A stretch of 64,000 nucleotides of DNA from Sulfurovum sp. FS08-3. GTDB taxonomy: Bacteria; Campylobacterota; Campylobacteria; Campylobacterales; Sulfurovaceae. Within the stretch, counting starts at the first letter, position 1, and each line of letters opens with the position of its first letter. Position numbers and translations under genes: made by a program. Under the pieces are notes generated by a model, which made no database searches, was not told the DNA's origin, and saw nothing but the letters and a program-made list of their open reading frames with translations. Location of the stretch: assembly GCA_000830175.1 (NCBI GenBank), contig JQIS01000009.1, positions 74,994 to 138,993 on the forward strand, read 5' to 3'. Positions 35,923 to 44,737 of this stretch are shown piece by piece.

Positions 35923-35947
35923 AAAATCCCAAAAAGATTGGGATTTT
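35923..35947 (-). terminator. Rho-independent terminator of the lipoprotein gene
   Basis: AAAATCCCAA (35923-35932) and TTGGGATTTT (35938-35947), a perfect 10-bp stem with a 5-base loop, seven bases after the stop codon at 35954. On the minus strand it ends in TTTT followed by AGTATAAT. It could also work on the plus strand, though no plus-strand gene precedes it. Confidence 0.75.
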
Positions 35948-35953
35948 AAGTGA

Positions 35954-37378
35954 TTAGTTGGTACTCAAATCAAGATTGTTGATGATGTAGAGAGTATTGC
36001 TATCAATGTTTGTTTGGGCTTCATCGAGGTATTTTTGCTCCAATACATTATCCGTTGCCCATGTTGCAAAGTCATCATCGTTAAGCACACCCAATGTGGT
36101 GCTGTTAAATACAATCAAGCCCTCCATTTTGTCGTGGGGGTATTGGACTTTTTCGACCATATCAACGACCAATGATTTTTCAACAGGATGGATTCCTTTG
36201 GCACTCAGCATATCCCAGCTGTGGTTGTTATCGGCTACGACTTGTTCAAGCGTTTTGCCATCGATTGTAAGACCCAAAGAGGCATCTTGAGCCATTCCCT
36301 CGCTTAGGTTTACGCTTTCAAGTTCTGTACCTGTTGAGAGTTTGATTTTATAGACCTGCTTTTGTGCTGTTGGAGTTGCGTTGTAAAATGCACCGTCACG
36401 CTCAATAACCAAAAAGGTATCGCTATCAAGGGCTACGATTTCAGAGTTGGAGTTGGATTTTTTCTCTTGTTTGTAGAGGTATTGTTTGTTGCTACAATTT
36501 TCGAGATTGACTGTGACAATTCTTGTAAGATTGCCTCGTACGGCTTTGCTGGGGTTGTCAAGGGTAGATTGCATAATACCAACTAGCGTTTTTTCATCGG
36601 GAGTAATGGCTAAGCCCTCCATTCCTCGGTTTGCCCATCTTTTGCCAAATTCCGCAGGAAGCTTACACACATTACGAGCATCATCAAAGGCGTTGATTCT
36701 TCCAATCTCTTTGCCATTAGCATCAAAGTGTACCATGTGAGGACCGTACTCATCGCTTACCCAAAAGGTTCCATCTTTGAGTGCTACCAATCCCTCGCTA
36801 TCCAAGCCATAATCGTCGAGTTTGAGAGGATTGTAGGTTGGGCTGCTTTCGTTGCTATCGTAGGCTTTGGTCATATCGAGTCGAATAATGTTGCCGTTTT
36901 TGTCGTAAGGAAGCTCTCCTGTACCACCCAATCCTTTGCGATTAGGAAGACCTGAAATGACCTTACCCTCTCTATCTTTGAATAAAATCTCTTGAATTTT
37001 TTTGATTGAACCGTCGGCTTGAATCTCAAATAGACCAATTCTAGGGGTATAATCGGGCGTTGGGAACATTTTGCCCTCACCCTCATTGCCTGTATAATCG
37101 GCGTTGGGTCCTCTATCGGTAAGCGCATAAAATTGATTGATATTAGTAGGATGTGCGGTTGAAGCAGAACCAAATCCACCGTTTCGTATCTCCATAGTAG
37201 AACCTAGCTTAGCACCATCTTCAATCGTGGCATCCAATACACTATAGGGCAATGTTACACCTCTGCTTGCAACTTTGTCCAAATAGCTTACAATACTTTG
37301 AGCCGTGTCGCTATCGCTTCCGCAACTTGCAAGAATAGCTCCTGCTACCAATGTCGATAAGATTATTCTCTTTTGCAT
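35954..37378 (-). CDS. Esterase-like phytase-family lipoprotein
   Basis: 474 aa. A lipoprotein signal peptide with lipobox LASC at residues 16-19 (cut before C19). The rest is a beta-propeller of the 'esterase-like activity of phytase' family: GFGSASTAHPTNINQFYALTDRGPNADYTG, LDDYGLDSEGLVAL, WVSDEYGPHMVHFD, NRGMEGLAITPDEKTLVG (given as separate short blocks). The family is defined by fold; whether it hydrolyses phosphate esters is uncertain. Stands alone between two terminators. Confidence 0.8.
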   Translation of the reverse strand: MQKRIILSTLVAGAILASCGSDSDTAQSIVSYLDKVASRGVTLPYSVLDATIEDGAKLGSTMEIRNGGFGSASTAHPTNINQFYALTDRGPNADYTGNEGEGKMFPTPDYTPRIGLFEIQADGSIKKIQEILFKDREGKVISGLPNRKGLGGTGELPYDKNGNIIRLDMTKAYDSNESSPTYNPLKLDDYGLDSEGLVALKDGTFWVSDEYGPHMVHFDANGKEIGRINAFDDARNVCKLPAEFGKRWANRGMEGLAITPDEKTLVGIMQSTLDNPSKAVRGNLTRIVTVNLENCSNKQYLYKQEKKSNSNSEIVALDSDTFLVIERDGAFYNATPTAQKQVYKIKLSTGTELESVNLSEGMAQDASLGLTIDGKTLEQVVADNNHSWDMLSAKGIHPVEKSLVVDMVEKVQYPHDKMEGLIVFNSTTLGVLNDDDFATWATDNVLEQKYLDEAQTNIDSNTLYIINNLDLSTN

Positions 37379-37491
37379 ACAATATCCTTAAAATAAAATA
37401 AGTCGCAATTTTATGCCAATTAAATTACATTTGTATGACGTACAAAAATAAAAATTAAGAGATTTTTTATAAAGTTCTGATATAAAAGGAT

Positions 37492-37519
37492 ACGAGTGCA
37501 AAACCCACTTTGCACTCGT
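37492..37519 (-). terminator. Hairpin terminator of nspC
   Basis: ACGAGTGCAAA (37492-37502) and TTTGCACTCGT (37509-37519), an 11-bp perfect stem with a 6-base loop, eight bases after the nspC stop. The following minus-strand sequence ATCCTTTTATA is only partly T-rich. Confidence 0.65.
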
Positions 37520-37527
37520 TTGATAGA

Positions 37528-38682
37528 CTAAGAGAGCCTATCCCTAAAGGCTTCGTATCCAAATTTTTTGACGCATCGCAACGTGCCATCTTCTTCTAGG
37601 ATATTGATGGAGGGGAGTTGTACGCCGTTGAAGGTTGTGGCTTTGACGATAGTGTAGTGGGCTTGGTCTTCAAAGATAAGCTTATCGCCCACTTGCAAAG
37701 GAGTATCAAAGCTGTAATCCCCCATCACATCTCCTGCTAGACAACTGTTGCCTGTGACTCTATAGGTATAGGCTTTCTCCCCTGCTTTTCCACTCCCTCG
37801 AATAGTGGCACGATAGGGCATAAGGATAGTATCGGGCATATGGGCTTCGGCACAAATATCCAAAATGGCTAGTTCCATACCGTTATGAACAATATCCACA
37901 ACGGTTGCTACCAATACACCTATCTCCCAACCTACCGCCTCTCCAGGTTCGAGATAGACTTCATCGATAGCGTATTTGGCTTTGAAGTTATTAATGAGGT
38001 CAATAAGCCCCTCTATATCATAATCTTTTCGAGTAATATGGTGTCCGCCACCAAAATTGATCCATTTCATTTGGGGAATATACTGACCAAATTTGGCTTC
38101 AAAATGCTCCAAAACCTCGGCTAAAGCACTGCTATCTTGCTCACAAAGCGCGTGAAAGTGCAATCCCTCACAAAGTTCCAAAATGGTTTCATCAAAGTTG
38201 CTTACCGTAACGCCCAATCGTGAATAGAGACCACAAGGGTTGTATTGCTCAGCAGGAGAGCTAGAAAACTCAGGATTGATGCGTAGTCCCAACGAAATGG
38301 AGGGGTTAATCGCTTTTGCTTTGGGGGCAAACTTTTGAAATTGAGCAATCGAATTAAAGACTAGATGGTGCGATATTTTGGCAATTGCTTCAATATCCTC
38401 TTCTTTGAAGGCAGGTGAATAGGTGTGTACCTCTTTGCCAAACTCCTCATGAGCCAAAATAGCCTCATGGAGTCCACTAGCGCAACATCCATCAAGATAG
38501 CGCGATACTGTATCAAAGGTGGAGAATACGGCATAACCTTTTAGTGCCAAAAGAATTTTTGCTCCACTTTGCTCTTTGATAGAGTCCATTATTTCCAAAT
38601 TATCTCTAAGTCGTCTCTCTTCGATAATCCAAGCGGGTGTAGTGATTGTGTCGATAATTGTATTAATGTGTGCATTTTTCAT
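37528..38682 (-). CDS. nspC: Carboxynorspermidine/carboxyspermidine decarboxylase
   Basis: 384 aa, fold-type III PLP decarboxylase making spermidine or norspermidine from the carboxy form, as usual in Campylobacterota that lack the SAM-decarboxylase route. PLP lysine in LLALKGYAVF, INFGGGHHITR, LEPGEAVGWEIG, and CAEAHMPD near the active site. No carboxynorspermidine dehydrogenase gene is next to it. Confidence 0.93.
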   Translation of the reverse strand: MKNAHINTIIDTITTPAWIIEERRLRDNLEIMDSIKEQSGAKILLALKGYAVFSTFDTVSRYLDGCCASGLHEAILAHEEFGKEVHTYSPAFKEEDIEAIAKISHHLVFNSIAQFQKFAPKAKAINPSISLGLRINPEFSSSPAEQYNPCGLYSRLGVTVSNFDETILELCEGLHFHALCEQDSSALAEVLEHFEAKFGQYIPQMKWINFGGGHHITRKDYDIEGLIDLINNFKAKYAIDEVYLEPGEAVGWEIGVLVATVVDIVHNGMELAILDICAEAHMPDTILMPYRATIRGSGKAGEKAYTYRVTGNSCLAGDVMGDYSFDTPLQVGDKLIFEDQAHYTIVKATTFNGVQLPSINILEEDGTLRCVKKFGYEAFRDRLS

Positions 38683-38734
38683 AAAGCGTATTATATTATT
38701 CCTATTACTAATTTTTGATTAAATTTAATTTTGC

Positions 38735-38740
38735 TATACT
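38735..38740 (+). promoter_or_regulatory. Likely -10 box of the 38810 gene
   Basis: TATACT in TTGCTATACTTAGC, 69 bases upstream of the start codon, in the spacer divergent from nspC. Confidence 0.35.
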
Positions 38741-38809
38741 TAGCGTACTACTAAAAAATATCCAATGCTAACCATTTAGGATAAAAAATCAATCAAAAGA
38801 GAGTACAGT

Positions 38810-39280
38810 ATGGCAGATAATAGAAGCAAAAAAAATGAATCTACATTTAATGAACGTGAAATTGATATTGCTACCAAGATGCAAAAAGAGTTGGCTCCTA
38901 CGGTAGATGTACTCTCCTATATGCTTGATAAAACGCAAACAAAATTTACCATTATCATCATCAAAGCCGAGTATGACGACCTCTATCAATACATTGCAAA
39001 TACCAAACGTGACAGTGATATTCTCAAAGTTATTGATGAAAAATACAATCTTTTTAGTATCGTTTGCCAAGATACTACGGTAGATGGAGGGTATATGTTT
39101 GCCAATCGCATGGTTACCGCCCTCACGCAAGACAAAGATGTCAAAGATGTGACATGTGTCGCGCTTGAAGTGCGTACGACACGCTACGATGTGAGAGATA
39201 TGATTTACAAAGCCTTTCAACTCTACATTACCGCACGTCGCCACAGCTCTTTGGGTGAAATCAAATATCATTCATTATAA
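38810..39280 (+). CDS. Small protein with possible degenerate GGDEF-like fold
   Basis: 156 aa, cytoplasmic. From residue 45 on, the alternation of strands and helices (FTIIIIKA, FSIVCQDTTVDGGYMFANRMVTAL, VTCVALEVR, DMIYKAFQLYITAR) resembles a GGDEF domain, with the place of GGDEF read as CQDTT. It would lack cyclase activity. This is a weak fold guess; otherwise a hypothetical protein found alone. Confidence 0.5.
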   Translation: MADNRSKKNESTFNEREIDIATKMQKELAPTVDVLSYMLDKTQTKFTIIIIKAEYDDLYQYIANTKRDSDILKVIDEKYNLFSIVCQDTTVDGGYMFANRMVTALTQDKDVKDVTCVALEVRTTRYDVRDMIYKAFQLYITARRHSSLGEIKYHSL

Positions 39281-39345
39281 AATTCTTCATCTCTTTACGC
39301 TTCTAATGGCTTCTTAAGTCTTCTTTGGATAAAATTACGTTTCGA

Positions 39346-39351
39346 TATTAT
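39346..39351 (+). promoter_or_regulatory. Likely -10 box of the rpmH-rnpA-yidC operon
   Basis: TATTAT in TTCGATATTATGG, 31 bases before rpmH. Confidence 0.4.
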
Positions 39352-39382
39352 GGAAATTTAACCCAAGCTAAAGGATACAACG

Positions 39383-39517
39383 ATGAAAAGAACGTTTCAA
39401 CCGCACAATACACCACGCAAAAGAACACACGGTTTTAGAACCCGCATGAAGAGCAAAAATGGTAGAAAAGTCATTTCGGCTCGAAGAGCTAAAGGCAGAA
39501 AAAGATTAGCCGTTTAA
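39383..39517 (+). CDS. rpmH: 50S ribosomal protein L34
   Basis: 44 aa: [18 protein letters not shown] and then a highly basic tail ending in GRKRLAV, the classical L34. AAAGGAT upstream is the ribosome binding site. First gene of the conserved group rpmH-rnpA-yidC-jag-mnmE. Confidence 0.98.
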   Translation: MKRTFQPHNTPRKRTHGFRTRMKSKNGRKVISARRAKGRKRLAV

Positions 39518-39846
39518 AACACTTTACTACTCTAAAAAGCAGTAAAGAGTTTGACAGAGTCTATAAAAAAGCTACAAAAGTGTGGCATACTCCACTTTTT
39601 GTACTTTTCTATAAAAAAAGTGACGATTTACAAAAGATAGGGATAGTAGCCAGTAAAAAAATTGGCAATGCTACAAAACGAAACAGAGCAAAAAGATTGC
39701 TAAGAGCTGTATTTATAAAAAATATTGATACATTAAAGTTTGGTGAGTTTGTATTGGTGGCAAAAGCCCCACTATTGGAGAGAGACTTTACACAACTCGA
39801 AGAGTCGTATCTTTATGCTCTTGAACGTTCTTATATAAGAACATAG
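39505..39846 (+). CDS. rnpA: Ribonuclease P protein component, probable non-canonical start
   Basis: 113 aa if started at ATT 39505. The frame between the stop at 39490 and GTG 39580 has no ATG, GTG or TTG, yet it encodes the conserved RnpA N-terminus ([19 protein letters not shown]), needed for binding the RNA. ATT 39505, inside the rpmH end, has AAAGG nine bases before it and is my best start. Starting at GTG 39580 would give 88 aa without this part. The core [24 protein letters not shown] is the RNR motif. RnpA binds the P RNA leader of pre-tRNA. No yidD gene follows, although rnpA-yidD-yidC is the usual order. Confidence 0.75.
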   Translation: MSRLKHFTTLKSSKEFDRVYKKATKVWHTPLFVLFYKKSDDLQKIGIVASKKIGNATKRNRAKRLLRAVFIKNIDTLKFGEFVLVAKAPLLERDFTQLEESYLYALERSYIRT

Positions 39847-39909
39847 TAACTTTTTATCTTTTCTTTCCATCTTTTGAAATTGCAAGATACTATTTAAAAA
39901 GGCATACCG

Positions 39910-41538
39910 TTGGATAAGACAGATTTAAATAAGAGATTAATGCTTGCATTTTTTCTATCCTTTATTGTATTTGTAGGACTAGAGTATTATATGCAACACA
40001 ACAAACCCCAAGAGACCACCCCCAAGCAAAACACAACCAGTGCTAAAGAGACTCCCGTTACTACACCTCAAACACCAACTAAAGTAGAAAATGCTTCCTC
40101 GGTAGAAAACGCTCCTGCACCCGCCAAAGCCAACAGTGCTCCTGTAGTAGCAACTGCACCCATTATCTCAACTATCACTTCAAAAGAGTTTAATATTGAA
40201 ATCGACCATTTGGGGCGTATTGGGCAATTTACCCTTTTGGATGATAAATACAACACCAAAGAGAATGAGAAGCTCAAAATCTTTGACAACACCAAAGTCA
40301 AACCCCTTGAAGTGCGTTTTTCAGATGCCACGCTCAACCAAGAGGCATTTAAAACAAGCTACACCGCTTCTATCAAAGAGGCTCATTTGGATGAGAACGG
40401 AAAAATTGAAGTAGTTTTAACCCAACAACTCTCTACTACAACCCTCACCAAAACGATTGTCTTTAATTCCAATGGCGGATATACTTTAGATATCAAGCTC
40501 TCCACTCCTGCGGATTATTTTATCACCACAGGGTATCGCCCTACTGCTGATGATACAGAGTTTATGATTGTCAAAGGTGCTTTGATTCGTGATGGAGACA
40601 AGATTATCTCAACCATTGAAGATGGTGAAAGTGAGGGTGATGAGAAGTTTAAAAACGCTTCACTCGTATCGGCATTCGATAGGTATTACACATCAATGCT
40701 TTACAACCTCGACGAAGGAATGCACATCTCTATCTTGAAAATAGAAGATGACAATCCGCTTATTTTTGTACAAGGAGAGCCTGAGCTTCATTTGGGTGGC
40801 TTTATTGGTCCAAAAGATTTCAAAGTTCTTAATGACATTAATCCACAACTTACCGATGCGATTGAATACGGATGGTTTACCTTCTTAGCCAAGCCCTTTT
40901 TTGCTATTACACTGTGGATTTGCAACTATGTGGGCAACTGGGGATGGGCAATTGTACTCTTTACATTACTTATTAAGTTGGTACTTTTCCCACTCTCCTA
41001 CAAAGGGATGATGTCGATGCAAAAACTCAAAGACCTCGCTCCCAAAATGAAAGAGATCAAAGATCGCTACGGCAAAGACCCTATGAAGATGAATCAACAC
41101 ATGATGGAGCTTTACCGTAAGCACGATGCCAACCCAATGGGTGGATGTTTACCGATGTTGTTGCAAATCCCCGTCTTTTTTGCCCTCTATCGAGTACTGC
41201 TCAATGCTGTGGAATTACAAGGAGCAGAGTGGATACTCTGGATAGAAGACCTCTCCAAACTTGATCCGTACTTCATTTTGCCTATCTTGATGGGGGCTTC
41301 GATGTATTTGCAACAAAAACTCACTCCCACAACCATTACCGATCCGTTACAACAAAAGATTTTTATGTATCTACCGCTTATATTGACTATCTTTTTTGTA
41401 ACTTTCCCCGCTGGTTTGGTACTCTATTGGTTTACCAACAATTTGCTCTCAATCGCACAACAATATTTTATCAATATTCAATATGAAAAACACAAAGCGA
41501 TCGAGATTGCTACACACAAAAAACACAAGGACAAGTAA
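39910..41538 (+). CDS. yidC: Membrane protein insertase YidC
   Basis: 542 aa from TTG 39910, preceded by AAAAAGG. Membrane helix at 10-22, a Pro/Thr/Ala-rich linker, the periplasmic beta-sandwich domain (about 90-330) and the C-terminal insertase core with five helices (GNWGWAIVLFTLLIKLVLFPL; NPMGGCLPMLLQIPVFFALYRVL, given as blocks). Inserts and folds inner-membrane proteins with or without SecYEG. Confidence 0.95.
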   Translation: MDKTDLNKRLMLAFFLSFIVFVGLEYYMQHNKPQETTPKQNTTSAKETPVTTPQTPTKVENASSVENAPAPAKANSAPVVATAPIISTITSKEFNIEIDHLGRIGQFTLLDDKYNTKENEKLKIFDNTKVKPLEVRFSDATLNQEAFKTSYTASIKEAHLDENGKIEVVLTQQLSTTTLTKTIVFNSNGGYTLDIKLSTPADYFITTGYRPTADDTEFMIVKGALIRDGDKIISTIEDGESEGDEKFKNASLVSAFDRYYTSMLYNLDEGMHISILKIEDDNPLIFVQGEPELHLGGFIGPKDFKVLNDINPQLTDAIEYGWFTFLAKPFFAITLWICNYVGNWGWAIVLFTLLIKLVLFPLSYKGMMSMQKLKDLAPKMKEIKDRYGKDPMKMNQHMMELYRKHDANPMGGCLPMLLQIPVFFALYRVLLNAVELQGAEWILWIEDLSKLDPYFILPILMGASMYLQQKLTPTTITDPLQQKIFMYLPLILTIFFVTFPAGLVLYWFTNNLLSIAQQYFINIQYEKHKAIEIATHKKHKDK

Positions 41539-41541
41539 ACA

Positions 41542-42444
41542 ATGAAGAAAATTGTAGCTCGTACGCTTGAAGATGCCTATATGAAAGCAGCTTTTGAGCT
41601 TGAGTGTTCGGTTACTGAATTAAAGTATGAGATTATTCAACACCCAAGCAACGGTATTTTTGGCTTTATGCGAAAAGATGCCATTATCGTAGCTGAGTGT
41701 ACCAAACGAGAGATTAGATCTCAAACAGTCTCCGACGAGGTCGAAAAGACGGTTTCTAAACCAAATCCAAGCATTATCAAACAACCCAAAGAGGTTTTCT
41801 CAAGCCCAAATATTACCAAACAACCAAAAGAGACTCCCGAAGCAATAGAAAAACAGACCCACTCTATCAATCAAGAGTTGATTCGCAACGACAACAGTGT
41901 CCTTGACAACTTCTTTGATGATAAGATGTCCAAAGGCATTATCAATGAGTTTGAGATTAGCGATGAAGAGGATGATATCACCGTCCAAGAGCTTGAAGTA
42001 AGCATCCAAAAAGAGCTTGAGCGACTCTTTGCTTTTAGTTGCTACGATATTGATACCATCGAGGTCACTATCGACAACTCAACGGCTGAAATCTATCTCG
42101 ATGGAATGGACGCTGCATTAATTATCGGCAAAGAGGGACACCGCTACAACGCTCTTTCTTATATGCTCTTCAATTGGCTTCAAGCCAAATACAATCTCTA
42201 TGTCAAGCTAGAGATTGCCCAGTTTCTCTCCTCTCAAAAAGAGATGATCAAAAACTACATCGCTCCCGTCATTGAACACATTCATCAAAACGGCAGAGGC
42301 AAAACCAAACCCCTCGATGGGATTTTGGTACAACTTGCCCTCGAAGAGCTAAGAGCTGAATTTAAAAATAAATACGTCGCCGTCAAAACCACGCGTGATG
42401 GACAAAAATACATCGTCATCAATGATTTTGCCTCAAAGCACTGA
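41542..42444 (+). CDS. jag: Jag/KhpB RNA-binding protein
   Basis: 300 aa. Jag-N domain (1-50; VARTLEDAYMKAAFELE), a low-complexity charged linker (60-150), a KH domain with DAALIIGKEGHRYNALSYM (about 190-208) and a C-terminal R3H-like domain. It binds RNA and is linked to cell division and elongation in other bacteria. Three bases after yidC; it overlaps mnmE by 23 bases. Confidence 0.9.
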   Translation: MKKIVARTLEDAYMKAAFELECSVTELKYEIIQHPSNGIFGFMRKDAIIVAECTKREIRSQTVSDEVEKTVSKPNPSIIKQPKEVFSSPNITKQPKETPEAIEKQTHSINQELIRNDNSVLDNFFDDKMSKGIINEFEISDEEDDITVQELEVSIQKELERLFAFSCYDIDTIEVTIDNSTAEIYLDGMDAALIIGKEGHRYNALSYMLFNWLQAKYNLYVKLEIAQFLSSQKEMIKNYIAPVIEHIHQNGRGKTKPLDGILVQLALEELRAEFKNKYVAVKTTRDGQKYIVINDFASKH

Positions 42445-43777
42445 TACAATTGTTGCTATCGCTACTGCTAGCGGGGTAGCTTCGATCTCTATTGTTCGTC
42501 TTAGCGGTAGTCAAGCTCTCTCTATTGTCTTACGCATTGCCCAAAAAGAGCATTTTATTCCTCGTTATGCCACGCTTAGCTCCATCTACACCCAAACCCA
42601 TGACCTTATCGACCAAGCCATTGTTATCTATTTTCAAGCCCCTTTGAGCTTTACAGGTGAAGATATTGTGGAGTTTCAGTGTCACGGAGGATTGGTGATT
42701 GCTACTGAGATTGTGCAAACGGCTCTTCATTACGGTGCGAGATTAGCCCAAGCAGGAGAGTTTAGCAAACGAGCTTTTTTAAACGGCAAGATGGATCTTA
42801 CTAAGGCCGAAGCGATTGCCAAACTTATAGAGACCAAAAGCCTCGATGGAGCTAAAATTTTAGCCAAGCAACTCAAAGGGGATTTGAAAAACTTCATCGA
42901 TGAGTCACGCACAATGCTTTTGGGGGCTATTGCCTACTCCGAAGTGATGATTGACTACGGCAATGAGGATATTCCAAGTGACATCATTGAGAATCTACAC
43001 ATCAAACTCGATGCTTTGAGCGATAAAATGCAGACTATTTTGGAAGCCTCACACCGTCGCAAAGGCTTAATAGAGGGCTTTAAAGTGGCTATTATTGGTA
43101 AACCCAATGTGGGCAAAAGCTCTTTGCTTAATGCTCTACTAAACTACGAAAGGGCCATAGTCAGCGATATTGCAGGTACGACACGAGACACCATTGAAGA
43201 GTCTATCACAATTGGTACGCATATTGTCCGCCTTGTCGATACGGCAGGGATTAGAGAGGCTCGTGATAGCATTGAGAAGATTGGAATTGGTCGCTCAATA
43301 GGTTCGCTTCATGAAGCCGATATTGTGATTGCTCTCTTTGATGGTTCACAAAAGCTTGATGATGAAGATGAAAAAATCATTGCGTTGCTTGAAAGACTCG
43401 AAGATACGCATCTTATTGTAGCTATCAACAAATGCGATTTGCCCCAACGCCTAGAGATTCAAAAGCTTCACGCCTTTTTGCCTCTACTTGTGAGTACCAA
43501 GGGTGATTTTAGCCCTCTTAATGCAAAACTGCTAGAGATTTTGGATACAATTGGAAGCGATGAAGAGCTTATGCTCATCTCCACACGACAAATCAACGCC
43601 GTGACACAAGCCAAAATCGAAATAGACAACGCCCAAGAACCCCTCCAAAATGAGGCTTTGGAGTTTTTTTCTTACCATCTCCAAAATGCCATTACACACA
43701 TTAGCTCCATCTCGCATCCCTACAACTCCCAAGAGATACTTGATACCATGTTTGGAGAGTTTTGCCTAGGAAAGTAA
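42422..43777 (+). CDS. mnmE: tRNA uridine-5-carboxymethylaminomethyl GTPase MnmE
   Basis: 451 aa from ATG 42422 (LPQSTDTIVAIATA is the family start); an in-frame ATG at 42395 gives nine more residues. N-terminal tetrahydrofolate-binding domain, helical domain, and the G domain with P-loop GKPNVGKSS, DTAGIREARD and NKCD. The C-terminus is FCLGK, keeping the essential cysteine. Works with MnmG on the wobble uridine. Confidence 0.95.
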   Translation: MILPQSTDTIVAIATASGVASISIVRLSGSQALSIVLRIAQKEHFIPRYATLSSIYTQTHDLIDQAIVIYFQAPLSFTGEDIVEFQCHGGLVIATEIVQTALHYGARLAQAGEFSKRAFLNGKMDLTKAEAIAKLIETKSLDGAKILAKQLKGDLKNFIDESRTMLLGAIAYSEVMIDYGNEDIPSDIIENLHIKLDALSDKMQTILEASHRRKGLIEGFKVAIIGKPNVGKSSLLNALLNYERAIVSDIAGTTRDTIEESITIGTHIVRLVDTAGIREARDSIEKIGIGRSIGSLHEADIVIALFDGSQKLDDEDEKIIALLERLEDTHLIVAINKCDLPQRLEIQKLHAFLPLLVSTKGDFSPLNAKLLEILDTIGSDEELMLISTRQINAVTQAKIEIDNAQEPLQNEALEFFSYHLQNAITHISSISHPYNSQEILDTMFGEFCLGK

Positions 43778-43854
43778 AATTCTTATAAAAAACTTTAAAT
43801 AATTTTAGTAAGATTATGCTATATTTTACTTCAATATAATTTTTGGAGTCTTTT

Positions 43855-44544
43855 ATGGTCATTGTCCATGCTAAAATACCTACTTACAATCTACCCGTTT
43901 GGCGAAGTTTGCCTAAACTCTTTCAATCTTTTGTCTATACCACTCTTGATGACAAAGAACACGAAGGCTACAAGCACCCTAACGGCAAAGTCTTTAAATC
44001 CATGAACTTTAAACTACGCTACTATGGGCATGATTTGGATATCTACTACAACGCTTTGGACAAAGAACATGAGAAGCGTATCGCTCAGGAGATTTTGCTC
44101 AATGGTCTCAAACTAGGAGCAATCCACATCGCCTCGTCTCAAGTAGAACTGCAACGTCGTGAAGCTATAGGAGAAACTATAAAAGTAGGCGGCTTTGTGG
44201 CGGTGGGTATCAAAGATGGCAAGATGGGCAAAAACAAGATATACATCGAACCCAAAACCGATAAATTTCAAGAGATTATCCACAACAACATCCTCCAAAA
44301 ATATGAAGCACTCTTTGGTGAACCTTATGTAGGAAAATTAGTGATTAAACCCATCCATCAAAAGCCAAATCCCAAAATTTTTCACTACTCCCAAGGAGTT
44401 ATCAAAGCATGGTACGCCATTTACCAAATACAAGCCGACAAAAAAATGCTTGAATTGATACTCGATACAGGCATGGGGGAGAAGACAATGCAGGGTTTGG
44501 GGTTTGTAGAAGCAATAATCAGGAAAGAAAAGCAGACACAATAA
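43855..44544 (+). CDS. cas6: CRISPR-associated endoribonuclease Cas6
   Basis: 229 aa from ATG 43855 (TTGGAG six bases before); a TTG four codons upstream is weaker. Ferredoxin-like RAMP fold with the glycine-rich loop GMGEKTMQGLGFVEA at the C-terminus that defines Cas6. It cuts the CRISPR precursor RNA inside repeats, making crRNAs for both the I-B and the type III complexes here. Candidate catalytic His are in NALDKEHEKR and HVI-like N-terminus; not proven. Confidence 0.88.
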   Translation: MVIVHAKIPTYNLPVWRSLPKLFQSFVYTTLDDKEHEGYKHPNGKVFKSMNFKLRYYGHDLDIYYNALDKEHEKRIAQEILLNGLKLGAIHIASSQVELQRREAIGETIKVGGFVAVGIKDGKMGKNKIYIEPKTDKFQEIIHNNILQKYEALFGEPYVGKLVIKPIHQKPNPKIFHYSQGVIKAWYAIYQIQADKKMLELILDTGMGEKTMQGLGFVEAIIRKEKQTQ

Positions 44545-44557
44545 CTACAATTACTGT
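44542..44557 (+). repeat. 16-base direct repeat, copy 1
   Basis: TAACTACAATTACTGT, starting at the cas6 stop codon. The identical sequence occurs at 44650-44665. Between them lies a 92-base non-coding stretch. Not a CRISPR array, but it could be a degenerate repeat-spacer-repeat like unit. Confidence 0.7.
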
Positions 44558-44649
44558 GTTTCAAATCCCACAGGGAATAATTTCGTTTTTGTGTCTGTGA
44601 GATGGAATAATAGCAGAATAGTAAGAATAAATCAATACTCATAAACTTT

Positions 44650-44665
44650 TAACTACAATTACTGT
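44650..44665 (+). repeat. 16-base direct repeat, copy 2
   Basis: Identical to 44542-44557. It ends seven bases before the TTGACA box of the toxin promoter. Confidence 0.7.
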
Positions 44666-44672
44666 TAAAATA

Positions 44673-44702
44673 TTGACATTGTGTCTATTTTTGTGATACA
44701 AT
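44673..44702 (+). promoter_or_regulatory. Strong sigma70-type promoter of the small ORF and MazF-like gene
   Basis: TTGACA (44673-44678), 18-base spacer, TACAAT (44697-44702). A -35 matching the consensus exactly is rare in this window. TTGTGTCT in the spacer (44679-44686) also occurs at 44589-44596 and, inverted, at 44533-44540. Confidence 0.7.
44688..44702. repeat. 15-base inverted repeat flanking the toxin unit, left copy
   Basis: TTTTTGTGATACAAT; its exact reverse complement ATTGTATCACAAAAA is at 45297-45311, upstream of cas8b. The left copy contains the -10 box of the toxin promoter. Confidence 0.7.
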
Positions 44703-44737
44703 GTTCTTATATTAATCCTAAGGAGACATTTCAAGAA

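Noticed and set aside
38789-39271. Long minus-strand reading frame opposite 38810-39280
   Set aside because: It mirrors the plus-strand gene, has no binding site and no recognisable protein; the plus frame has a better start and upstream -10 box.
44555-44640. TTTCAAATCCCACAGGG looks like part of a CRISPR repeat
   Set aside because: It occurs once in the window and is not regularly spaced with any second copy; no array can be claimed from it.
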